Source: Alphaproteobacteria bacterium (GTDB lineage Bacteria; Pseudomonadota; Alphaproteobacteria; Rhodospirillales; Magnetovibrionaceae). Taken from it: a DNA stretch of 64,000 nt. Positions 16,835 to 24,420 of the stretch are shown here, in pieces. The notes beneath the pieces are model-generated. The model had not been told where the DNA came from, made no database searches, and was given only the letters and a program-made list of their open reading frames with translations. The position numbers and the translations under genes are program-made. The stretch spans positions 1 to 64,000 of the forward strand of contig JADGBG010000002.1 of NCBI GenBank assembly GCA_015231605.1. Direction: 5' to 3'. Positions within the stretch are counted from its first letter, which is position 1. Each line of letters opens with the position of its first letter.

Positions 16835-18445
16835 TCAGGTGATATGCTTCTTGCGGTTCCAGACGTTGAATTTGCCGGTCGGCGTTTCAAGATTCTTGAT
16901 ACGCGCCTTCTCTTCCAAGGTCTTGGAGTCGTAGACCACGATTTCACCCTTGAGCCAGTCGGCCTTGCCGCCCTTCGCCCACACGGACACCCAGATTTCG
17001 CTGCCGTCCTTGTTGAACTCGGAGTGCGTGGCGACCGCCTTGTCCTGCGTCGTGACGCGGATGGTCTTCACGATCTGCCGGGTCTTCTTGTCCAGCACCT
17101 TGATGCTCTGCTGGATTTCCGGATCCGGATGCAGGGTCTGGTCGGCGATCACGTACGGCGAGTCGGGATGGGTCCGGATGAACAGGCCCGGCCCGTCGGT
17201 CTTGACCGTGTAGCACATCTTCCAGGCTTGGTCGGCGCGCTTCTCGGGATCGTTGCCCCACACGGCGATCTTGCCTTCGCCGAGGTGAACCGTGCCGCCC
17301 ACCGGACCGCACTTGTCGTCGTGCCAGTTGGCGCCCGGTCCCGGGTGCGGCTTCACGCCGGTTTCCAGCATGCCCGAGAGCTTGCGGGTGACGGAGTCGA
17401 GGAACACCATCTTGTTGCTGGCGTTCGCCGCGATCTGGAAGTAGCGGTGCGTTTCGTCGAAGAACCCGTCATGCAGGAACTTCGCGTTGTCGACCATTTC
17501 GATGCGCAGGTTGTCGAGGTCGGAATAATCGACCTGCCAAAGCTGGCCCAGTTCCTTGACGGCGACGATCCAGGTCGGCGCCTTCGGCGTGTTGTAGATG
17601 GCGGCGACGCGGGCTTCTTCCACGTAGTTGCCGTCGATGTCCACGCCACGGGTGGAGACGACTTTCAGCGGCTCCATGGTCACGGCGTCGAGGATCACGA
17701 AGTGCGGCGGCCAGTAACCGCCACCGATCACGTACTTGTCCTTCCATTCGCCGTAATGAGACACGGCGACGTCACGGGCGTCATACGCGACCTGGGTTTC
17801 GGCGACCAGCTGCGGCGGATCCATCCACAGGTCGATCTTGGTCATCTTGCCGTCGCGGCCCTGGGTGTACCAGAAGCGGCCGTCGGAAGATTCCTTGGTC
17901 ACGTGCACGGCGTAGCCGGTGTTGACCTTGGACAGGACTTCCTTGGTGTCGCCGTCGATGATGGCCATCTTGCCGGCGTCGCGCAGAATGACGACGAAGA
18001 AGTTTTCCCAATTGCGGCCGTGCATCGGCTTGGTCGGGTAGTCTTCCGGCTTGACGAAGGTCTTCCAGCGCTGCTTCATCATTTCCAGCGACATTTCAGG
18101 CGGCTTCGGCGGCGTCATCTGGATGTAGGTCGCCAGCTTCGCGATCTGCTCCTTGTTGAAGGTGTCGTCGAAATTGTTCATGCCGCCTTCGGTGCCGAGC
18201 GTGATGATTTTTTCGAGGCGCGCCTGCCCCAACTTCATCATGTTTTCCGGCTCCAGGTTCTTACCCGTCGCACCTTTGCGCAGAACACCATGGCAACCAG
18301 CGCACCGCTGGAAATACATGGTCTTGGCGTCTTCGAAATCTTCCTTGGAAAGCGTCGGCTCGGCCGCGCTCGCAGTGACGGAAGACATCAAAAGCGCACC
18401 CGCCGCCACTCCCATGGCCGATAGGGCAAATGCAAACTTTCTCAT
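16835..18445 (-). CDS. nirS: Cytochrome cd1 nitrite reductase
   Basis: This 536-residue protein has a signal peptide (about 1-28), an N-terminal heme c domain with CAGCH (48-52), and an eight-bladed heme d1 propeller. Conserved d1-domain stretches include GYAVHVTKESSDGRF, GGGYWPPHFVILD and the two catalytic-His regions VKPHPGPGANW and GTVHLGEG. It reduces nitrite to NO in the periplasm, the defining step of denitrification. An AAGGGAG ribosome-binding site lies 8 bases before the ATG. A perfect FNR/DNR-type box lies 172 bases upstream (18617-18630). The divergent nirE-nirN operon makes its d1 cofactor. Confidence 0.97.
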   Translation of the reverse strand: MRKFAFALSAMGVAAGALLMSSVTASAAEPTLSKEDFEDAKTMYFQRCAGCHGVLRKGATGKNLEPENMMKLGQARLEKIITLGTEGGMNNFDDTFNKEQIAKLATYIQMTPPKPPEMSLEMMKQRWKTFVKPEDYPTKPMHGRNWENFFVVILRDAGKMAIIDGDTKEVLSKVNTGYAVHVTKESSDGRFWYTQGRDGKMTKIDLWMDPPQLVAETQVAYDARDVAVSHYGEWKDKYVIGGGYWPPHFVILDAVTMEPLKVVSTRGVDIDGNYVEEARVAAIYNTPKAPTWIVAVKELGQLWQVDYSDLDNLRIEMVDNAKFLHDGFFDETHRYFQIAANASNKMVFLDSVTRKLSGMLETGVKPHPGPGANWHDDKCGPVGGTVHLGEGKIAVWGNDPEKRADQAWKMCYTVKTDGPGLFIRTHPDSPYVIADQTLHPDPEIQQSIKVLDKKTRQIVKTIRVTTQDKAVATHSEFNKDGSEIWVSVWAKGGKADWLKGEIVVYDSKTLEEKARIKNLETPTGKFNVWNRKKHIT

Positions 18446-18616
18446 GAATTTACTCCCTTAGTTTATGACTTGAACCAGTCCCGACGGGAATGGCCCCGAA
18501 ATCACTCTTCCCTCCATGCCGCGGCCCGCGTCCACAGCAACAGTGTCCGAGAGAAATTCAATGATAATTTTCCCGGATACTTGCGTGCATTCTCTCAAGC
18601 CAGGAACCACTTGAAC

Positions 18617-18630
18617 TTGATTGTTATCAA
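18617..18630 (-). promoter_or_regulatory. FNR/DNR/NNR box for nirS
   Basis: TTGAT-TGTT-ATCAA is a perfect palindromic half-site pair of the FNR/DNR consensus. Its centre (18623.5) is about 41.5 bases from a start point near 18582, with GAGAAT at the matching -10 place. Members of the CRP/FNR family bind this in response to low O2 (FNR/ANR) or NO (DNR/NNR); sequence alone does not say which one acts here. Confidence 0.85.
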
Positions 18631-18829
18631 GGCCTGCCAAAAAAAAACCACTTTTCGTGGCGAAATGGGCTGGTTTTTGCCATCAATCCCTTTAATTGAC
18701 CAAGGTGGGACGGCGGCATCGTCAGCCCTTGCGGCGTGACCGCGCCCCCGAGCGTTCCCGCGGACAAAAACCGATTCCCGACCGAACCGCCGACGTTGGC
18801 CGCGGCAGATCGCGGGATCCGGTTTTGAA

Positions 18830-18843
18830 TTGACAAAAATCAA
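18830..18843 (+). promoter_or_regulatory. FNR/DNR/NNR box for the nirE-nirN operon
   Basis: TTGAC-AAAA-ATCAA differs from a perfect palindrome at one position. Its centre at 18836.5 predicts a start near 18878, and CATTAT at 18867-18872 falls exactly where a -10 should be for a class II site. The predicted leader to the GTG at 18945 is about 67 bases. Confidence 0.8.
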
Positions 18844-18944
18844 TGCCCACCTTTCGGAAAAGCATGCATTATCTTTGGGTCTGAACAACTCCGATCTGAG
18901 TCCGGTTGCGGGCTCTCCGGACACAACGGGGAAGCGGCGGTATC

Positions 18945-19733
18945 GTGAGCATCAAGAACAGCTGCGTCTATCTCGTGGGGGGCGGACCGGGCGACCCGGA
19001 ACTGTTGACCCTCAAGGCGTTGCGCCTGATCGAACAGGCCGACGTCGTGGTTTACGACCGTCTGGTCGGCGACGCCGTTCTGGATCTGGTCCCCACCGGA
19101 ACGGCGCGGATCTACGTCGGCAAGGCGGCCGGCGACCATGCCCTGCCCCAAGATGAAATCAACGAGCTTCTCTATCGTTTGGCCCAGTCCAAGACCCACG
19201 TGGTGCGCCTCAAGGGCGGCGATCCCAACGTGTTCGGGCGCGGGGCCGAGGAAGCCGACTATCTGGAAGCGCGCGGCGTGCGCGTGGAAATGGTTCCGGG
19301 CGTGACGGCGGCGGCGGCCTGTTCGGCGGCGGCGCGCGTTCCCCTCACCTACCGTGGTTTGGCCTCGGGCGTGCGCTTCGTCACCGGCCACCGGCGCAAC
19401 GATGGGGAACTGGATCTCGATTGGCGGGGGCTCACCGACACCGACACCACCTTGGTCATCTACATGGGTCTGTCGACCCTGCCGTTGTTCAGCGCCAAGC
19501 TGATGAACGCGGGCATGGCCCCGTCCACGCCCGCGGTTCTGATCGCCAGCGGCGCGACGCCGAATCAGAAGGTCGTCAAGGCGACCCTGTCCACCCTGAC
19601 CCAACGGGCGGAGGAGACGGGCCTGGAGATGCCGGTCCTCACCATCATCGGCGAAGTCGCGTCCGTCGCCAGCGTCCGCGAAACCCCGGACGAAAACGCC
19701 CTGGACCGGAAATTGGAGAGCGGTGTTGTTTGA
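18945..19733 (+). CDS. nirE: Uroporphyrinogen-III C-methyltransferase for heme d1
   Basis: This 262-residue protein is an SAM-dependent methylase making precorrin-2. Family motifs are VGGGPGDPELLTLKA near the start, VVYDRLVG, LKGGDPNVFGRGAEE (about 92-106) and VPGVTAAAA. CobA/CysG enzymes share this fold, but being first in a complete heme d1 operon identifies it as NirE. A GTG at 18945 is preferred because the family signature begins eight residues later; a TTG at 18906 would add 13 unlike residues. The end overlaps the start of nirC by 11 bases. Confidence 0.93.
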   Translation: MSIKNSCVYLVGGGPGDPELLTLKALRLIEQADVVVYDRLVGDAVLDLVPTGTARIYVGKAAGDHALPQDEINELLYRLAQSKTHVVRLKGGDPNVFGRGAEEADYLEARGVRVEMVPGVTAAAACSAAARVPLTYRGLASGVRFVTGHRRNDGELDLDWRGLTDTDTTLVIYMGLSTLPLFSAKLMNAGMAPSTPAVLIASGATPNQKVVKATLSTLTQRAEETGLEMPVLTIIGEVASVASVRETPDENALDRKLESGVV

Positions 19734-20076
19734 TTGGTCCAGGACATCCCCGCCCCTCTTGACCCTGGCGGCTCTTCTCATCGCACCGGCGGCTTTCGCC
19801 GCCGGCGATCCGCCCGAGGAGCGCCAGAAAGTGCTTCTTTATCGCCTGATCCAGGACTGCGGCTCGTGCCACGGCATGACGCTGAAGGGCGGCCTGGGCC
19901 CGGCGCTGCTGCCGGAAACCCTCAAGGACAAGGCCGACGAAAGCCTGACCGATATCATCCTCAACGGCATCGAAGGCACACCCATGCCGCCATGGGCGTT
20001 CGAAACCTCCGCATCCGAAGCCGCATGGCTGGTGCGCGTGCTGAAAAAAGGAGCCGTCCATGACGCGACGCATTGA
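19723..20076 (+). CDS. nirC: Small monoheme cytochrome c, NirC type
   Basis: This 117-residue secreted protein has a signal peptide (to about AFAA, residue 27) and one heme site CGSCH (46-50). GTPMPPW near 89-95 supplies a Met for the distal ligand. In Pseudomonas and Paracoccus NirC/c55X is a periplasmic monoheme cytochrome from the d1 operon, proposed to serve NirF/NirN or NirS maturation. The GTG start at 19723 lies inside nirE and the end overlaps nirF by 17 bases. Confidence 0.85.
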   Translation: MLFDWSRTSPPLLTLAALLIAPAAFAAGDPPEERQKVLLYRLIQDCGSCHGMTLKGGLGPALLPETLKDKADESLTDIILNGIEGTPMPPWAFETSASEAAWLVRVLKKGAVHDATH

Positions 20077-21274
20077 CCGCCGTTCGGCCCTGAAATTCGG
20101 GCTTGCCGGCCTGGGCGCCGCCATGGCGGTCCCCGTCGCCGCCCGTGCCGAAGCCCGCCCAACGCCCCGCGCCACCGGCGATTTGGGGTTGATCATCGAA
20201 CGCGCGGTCGGACGGGTGCGCATCGTCGAAACTACCGGACGCACCGTGCTGCACACCATCGAGGGCCTGGGCGACCTGTCCCACGCCTCGGCGGTGTTTT
20301 CGCGCGACGAGCGCTTCGCCTACGTGTTCGGGCGCGACGGCGGACTTACCCAGGTCGACATGCTGGAAGGGCGCATCGTCAACCGCGTGGTGCAGGGCGG
20401 CAACTCCATCGGCGGAGCGATTTCCCAGGACGGACGTCTGGTCGCCGTGTCCAACTACAAACCGGGCGGCGTGAAGATCTTCGACGCCGACACCCTGGCG
20501 CTGGTGGCCGACATTCCGGCCGCCTACGAAGGCAGCACCGAGCAGTCCAAGACCGTCGGCCTGGTCGACGCACCGGAACAGAAATTCGTGTTCTCGCTCT
20601 ACGACGCGGGGGAAACCTGGCTGGTCGACATGAGCGACCCCGCCAAGCCCGCCGTCACCAAGTTCAAGGGCATCGGCAAGTTGCCCTACGACGGCCTGAT
20701 CACCGGCGACGGGCGCCATTACGTGGCCGGCCTGTTCGGCGAGGACGGCCTGGCGATGCTGGATCTGTGGGCGCCGGAAAACGGCGTGAAGCGCATCTTG
20801 GGAGGTTACGGCAAGGGCGACAAGCCGCTGCCGGTCTACAAGATGCCGCACCTGGAAGGTTGGGCCGAAGCCGACGGCAAACTGTTTTTGCCCGCCGTCG
20901 GCCGTCACGAAATCCTGGCGGTCGAACGCGGCAGCTGGCGCGAAGTGGGCCGCGTCAAGGCGCACAGCCAGCCGGTGTTCGTCATGGCGCGCCCGGACGG
21001 GCGGCATCTGTGGGTCAACTACGCCCACCCCGACAACGACACCATCGAGGTGATCGACGTCAAGACCCTGTCGGTCGTGAAAACCCTCAAGCCCGGCCCG
21101 GCTGTCCTGCACATGGAGTTCACGCCGCGCGGCGAACACGTGTGGGTGTCGGTACGCGATCTGGACATGGTGCTGGTCTACGACACCCGCACGTTCGAGG
21201 TGCTGGCGCGACTGCCCATGGACAAGCCCAGCGGCATCTTCTTCACCGCGCGCGCGCACCGGACGGGATTGTAG
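20060..21274 (+). CDS. nirF: Heme d1 biosynthesis dehydrogenase NirF
   Basis: This 404-residue protein has a Tat-like signal (DRRSALKFGLAGLG near 6-19, then VPVAARA), so it is probably exported folded. The rest is an eight-bladed propeller related to the NirS d1 domain but without a heme c domain: examples are VEMLEGRIVNRVV-like repeats, HNYAHPDNDTIEVIDVKT-like repeats and HMEFTPRGEHVWVS. NirF acts in late heme d1 formation on the tetrapyrrole side chains, in the periplasm. Three bases separate it from nirD. Confidence 0.93.
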   Translation: MTRRIDRRSALKFGLAGLGAAMAVPVAARAEARPTPRATGDLGLIIERAVGRVRIVETTGRTVLHTIEGLGDLSHASAVFSRDERFAYVFGRDGGLTQVDMLEGRIVNRVVQGGNSIGGAISQDGRLVAVSNYKPGGVKIFDADTLALVADIPAAYEGSTEQSKTVGLVDAPEQKFVFSLYDAGETWLVDMSDPAKPAVTKFKGIGKLPYDGLITGDGRHYVAGLFGEDGLAMLDLWAPENGVKRILGGYGKGDKPLPVYKMPHLEGWAEADGKLFLPAVGRHEILAVERGSWREVGRVKAHSQPVFVMARPDGRHLWVNYAHPDNDTIEVIDVKTLSVVKTLKPGPAVLHMEFTPRGEHVWVSVRDLDMVLVYDTRTFEVLARLPMDKPSGIFFTARAHRTGL

Positions 21275-21276
21275 GC

Positions 21277-21744
21277 ATGAGCGTCGCGGCGACCCTGTCC
21301 GATCTGGAAAAAGGACTGATCGACCAGTATCAGCGCGGCCTGCCGCTGGTGTCGCGCCCCTACGCCGCCATGGCCGAAACCCTGGGTGCGACCGAGGACG
21401 CGGTGATACAGGCGCTGGTGAACCTGCAAAAAAACGGCGTGTTGAGCCGCTTGGGCGCGGTGGTGACGCCGCACCGCGCGGGCTGGAGCACGCTGGCCGC
21501 CGTCAGCGCGCCCAAGGACCGCGTCGCCGAGGTCGCCGCCGTCATCAACGACTTTCCCACGGTGAACCACAACTACGAACGCGACCACCATTACAACATC
21601 TGGTTCGTGGTGGCGGGCTCCGATAAGGCCAGCGTCTTCGAGACGCTCCGCGCCATCGAAGGACGGACCGGGCTCAAGGTCCTCGACCTGCCCATGGAGG
21701 AAGCGTTTCACATCGATCTCGGATTCAAGGTGACATGGAGCTGA
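21277..21744 (+). CDS. nirD: Siroheme decarboxylase subunit NirD (Lrp/AsnC-like, AhbA type)
   Basis: This 155-residue protein has an N-terminal helix-turn-helix-like part and an AsnC-type ligand domain with HNYERDHHYNIWFVV (about 94-108), the AhbA/NirD/NirG signature. NirD, NirL, NirG and NirH together decarboxylate siroheme to didecarboxysiroheme. Despite the Lrp-like fold, these proteins are enzymes rather than regulators. It overlaps nirL by 10 bases. D versus G is assigned by order, as the two are of the same subtype. Confidence 0.85.
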   Translation: MSVAATLSDLEKGLIDQYQRGLPLVSRPYAAMAETLGATEDAVIQALVNLQKNGVLSRLGAVVTPHRAGWSTLAAVSAPKDRVAEVAAVINDFPTVNHNYERDHHYNIWFVVAGSDKASVFETLRAIEGRTGLKVLDLPMEEAFHIDLGFKVTWS

Positions 21745-22238
21745 CGGACCGCGACTACAAGCTGTTGGAGGCGTTGGAGGACGGCATCCCCTTCACGCCC
21801 GAGCCCTATGTCGTGCTCGGCCGCCACGCCGGCATGGGCGAAGCGGAAGTCCTCGCCACCCTCGAACGCCTGTGCACGGGCGGCGTGATCAACCGCCTGG
21901 GCCTGGTCGTGCATCACCGCGAACTGGGCTACACCGCCAACGGCATGGTGGTGTGGGACATTCCCGACGCCGAGGTCGCCCGTGTGGCGGAACGTCTGAC
22001 CGACGAGCCGGTGGTGACGCTGTGCTACCGCCGCCCGCGCCGTCTGCCGGACTGGCCGTACAATCTGTTTTGCATGGTCCACGGGCGCGAGGAAGCGGAC
22101 GTGCGCGCCTCCCTGGCGGACATGGTCGAGCGCCTGGGCCTTAACGCCTACCCCCACGACATCCTGTTCAGCAGCCGCCGGTTCAAGCAATGCGGCGCCC
22201 GCTACGCGCAACGGCGCAAGGTGGAAAGCATCGCATGA
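21735..22238 (+). CDS. nirL: Siroheme decarboxylase subunit NirL (AhbB type)
   Basis: This 167-residue protein has the AhbB/NirL/NirH signature CYRRPRRLPDWPYNLFCMVHG (about 97-117), where a Tyr/His-Arg pair contacts the substrate in AhbB. It pairs with an AhbA-type subunit in siroheme decarboxylation. Its ATG lies inside nirD and its stop overlaps the nirG start. L versus H is assigned from gene order. Confidence 0.85.
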   Translation: MELTDRDYKLLEALEDGIPFTPEPYVVLGRHAGMGEAEVLATLERLCTGGVINRLGLVVHHRELGYTANGMVVWDIPDAEVARVAERLTDEPVVTLCYRRPRRLPDWPYNLFCMVHGREEADVRASLADMVERLGLNAYPHDILFSSRRFKQCGARYAQRRKVESIA

Positions 22239-22708
22239 TGGACGCCGCCGACCGCCGCATCATCAACGCCCTGCAGGGCGGCTTTCCGGTGAGCGAACGG
22301 CCGTTCCGCGATGCCGCCGTCGAATTGGGCCTCGACGAAGGGGACCTGATCCGGCGCATCGAACGGCTGCAAGCCGACGGCTATCTCAGCCGCTTCGGCC
22401 CCTTGTACGACGCCGAGAACATGGGCGGGGCGAAGACGCTCGCCGCGCTGTCCGCGCCCGAGGCCGAATTCGAGCGCGTCACCGAACAGGTCAACGCCTT
22501 CGACGCCGTGGCGCACAACTACCAACGCGCCCACGATCTCAATATGTGGTTCGTGGTGTGCTCCGACACGCCGGGCGGGGTGAAGGAAACTCTGGACGCC
22601 ATCGAAGCGGAAACCGGTCTCAAGGTCTACGACATGCCCAAGCTTGAGGAGTTTTTCATCGGCCTCAAATTCGAGCTGGATGAAAAAGACGCGGAGGACG
22701 CGGCATGA
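22235..22708 (+). CDS. nirG: Siroheme decarboxylase subunit NirG (AhbA type)
   Basis: This 157-residue protein starts at ATGATG, overlapping the nirL stop. It has the AhbA-type motif HNYQRAHDLNMWFVV (about 92-106) and ends in an acidic tail. With nirD it is the second AhbA-like gene, so all four paralogues are separate here, as in Pseudomonas, instead of partly fused as in Paracoccus. Confidence 0.84.
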   Translation: MMDAADRRIINALQGGFPVSERPFRDAAVELGLDEGDLIRRIERLQADGYLSRFGPLYDAENMGGAKTLAALSAPEAEFERVTEQVNAFDAVAHNYQRAHDLNMWFVVCSDTPGGVKETLDAIEAETGLKVYDMPKLEEFFIGLKFELDEKDAEDAA

Positions 22709-23190
22709 TCCTCGACGACACCGACCGCCAGATCGTGCGCGCGACCCAGGAAGGCCTGCCGCTGGACCCTCAGCCATACCACCGCGTGGCCGAAGCCCTG
22801 AACCTCGACCCGGCCGACGTCATGACGCGCGTTCGCCGCATGCTGGACGGCGGCGCGATCCGGCGCATCGGGGTCATTCCCAATCACTACGCGCTGGGTT
22901 ACACCTTCAACGGCATGACCGTGTGGGACGTGGACGACGCACGGGTGAGCGAACTGGGCGCCAAGGTGGGTGCGCTGGATTTCGTCAGCCACTGCTATCA
23001 CCGCCCGCGCCATCTGCCGCTGTGGCGCTACAATCTGTTCGCCATGGTCCACGGCCGATCCAAGGACGCGGTGGAACGCCAGGTCGAACGGATCGCGGAA
23101 CTGCTCGGAGACGAGGCCCACGACCACAGGATTCTCTACAGCACCCGGATCCTCAAGAAGACCGGGCTGCGCATCAAGGAAACGGGATAA
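22705..23190 (+). CDS. nirH: Siroheme decarboxylase subunit NirH (AhbB type)
   Basis: This 161-residue protein overlaps nirG by four bases (ATGA). It carries the AhbB signature CYHRPRHLPLWRYNLFAMVHG (about 95-115), closely like NirL. The start LDDTDRQIVRATQEGLPLDPQPY is the winged-helix remnant common to the family. The nirJ gene begins 4 bases after its stop. Confidence 0.85.
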   Translation: MILDDTDRQIVRATQEGLPLDPQPYHRVAEALNLDPADVMTRVRRMLDGGAIRRIGVIPNHYALGYTFNGMTVWDVDDARVSELGAKVGALDFVSHCYHRPRHLPLWRYNLFAMVHGRSKDAVERQVERIAELLGDEAHDHRILYSTRILKKTGLRIKETG

Positions 23191-23193
23191 CGC

Positions 23194-24420
23194 ATGTTCA
23201 GGGTCTCCAAATTCCTCGCCGAACTGGATGCGCCGACCCCGGTGGCCCCGCGCCGCAATCCGCCGGGCCCGGTGGTGATCTGGAACCTGGTGCGCCGCTG
23301 CAACCTGACGTGCAAGCACTGCTACTCCATTTCCGCCGACAAAGAGTTTCCCGGAGAATTGAACACGGCCCAGGTCTTTGCGGTGATGAAAGACCTGCGC
23401 GCCGCCCGCGTGCCGGTGATCATTCTTTCGGGCGGCGAGCCGCTGCTGCGCCCCGACATCTTCGACATCGCGCGCGAGGCCAAGGCGCTGGGCTTCTACA
23501 CCGCGCTGTCCACCAACGGCACGCTGATCGACGAACGGCTGGCCGACGTGATCGAGGATATCGACTTCGACTACTTGGGCATCAGCATTGACGGGCTGCG
23601 CGAAACCCACGACAAGTTCCGTCGCCAGGACGGCGCGTTCGATCTGTCGGTCAACGCCGCGCGGCTGTGCCGCGACCGGGGCATCAAGGTGGGGCTGCGC
23701 TTCACGCTGACCGGCGACAACGTCCACGATTTCCCGGCGCTTTTGCAAATGGTCGAGGACGAAGGCATCGACCGGTTCTACCTTTCGCACCTCAACTACG
23801 CCGGGCGCGGCAACCACAACCGCGCCACCGACGCGCACTTCGCCATGACGCGGGACGCCATGACGCATCTGTTCGAAACGGCGCTGGACTGGCGAAAGCG
23901 CAGCCTGGAAAAGGAAGTCACCACCGGCAACAACGACGCCGACGGGGTGTTCATGCTGCACTGGGTGCGCGAACGCTTCCCCGAACATGCCGAGCACATC
24001 CGGGGAAAATTGGTGCAATGGGGCGGCAACGCGTCGGGCGTCAACGTCGCCAACATCGACAACCTGGGCCAGGTCCATCCCGACACCATGTGGTGGCATC
24101 ACGATCTCGGCAACGTCAAGGACCGCCCGTTCGGCGACATCTGGGCGGACACCACCGATCCCCTGATGGCGGGGCTGAAACAGCACCCCCGCCCGGTCAA
24201 GGGACGCTGCGCTGCGTGCGCGCACCTCGACATCTGCGCCGGCAACACGCGCGTGCGCGCCCAACAGGTGAGCGGCGATCCGTGGCGGGAAGACCCGGGC
24301 TGCTATCTCACCGACGAAGAAATCGGCCTCACCGCCCCGGACGGGGAGCGCCTGCGCGTCACCCCGTTCTCCGCACACAAGGGCGGCCGCAAGAACAGGA
24401 GCACTGACCATGTCCGTTAA
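23194..24420 (+). CDS. nirJ: Heme d1 biosynthesis radical SAM protein NirJ
   Basis: This 408-residue protein has the radical SAM cluster CNLTCKHC (Cys36, Cys40, Cys43). A SPASM-like C-terminal Cys cluster CAACAHLDIC...GCY binds a second iron-sulfur cluster. NirJ removes the propionate side chains of didecarboxysiroheme on the way to heme d1. Other family stretches are LSGGEPLLRPDI and STNGTLIDERLAD. It overlaps nirN by 11 bases. Confidence 0.95.
   Translation: MFRVSKFLAELDAPTPVAPRRNPPGPVVIWNLVRRCNLTCKHCYSISADKEFPGELNTAQVFAVMKDLRAARVPVIILSGGEPLLRPDIFDIAREAKALGFYTALSTNGTLIDERLADVIEDIDFDYLGISIDGLRETHDKFRRQDGAFDLSVNAARLCRDRGIKVGLRFTLTGDNVHDFPALLQMVEDEGIDRFYLSHLNYAGRGNHNRATDAHFAMTRDAMTHLFETALDWRKRSLEKEVTTGNNDADGVFMLHWVRERFPEHAEHIRGKLVQWGGNASGVNVANIDNLGQVHPDTMWWHHDLGNVKDRPFGDIWADTTDPLMAGLKQHPRPVKGRCAACAHLDICAGNTRVRAQQVSGDPWREDPGCYLTDEEIGLTAPDGERLRVTPFSAHKGGRKNRSTDHVR

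Larger units (their letters stand above)
18446..18944. other. Divergent nirS/nirE control region
   Basis: About 500 bases separate the two start codons. The region holds two FNR/DNR-type boxes (18617-18630 facing nirS, 18830-18843 facing nirE). Candidate -10 elements sit at class II distances: GAGAAT read on the minus strand at 18594-18589, and CATTAT at 18867-18872 on the plus strand. Short open frames in this stretch show no protein-like composition. I saw no RNA gene. Confidence 0.65.

Noticed and set aside
18945-19733. Calling the methylase CobA or CysG for B12 or siroheme
   Set aside because: No CysG oxidase/chelatase domain and no B12 genes are beside it; it is the first gene of a complete heme d1 operon.
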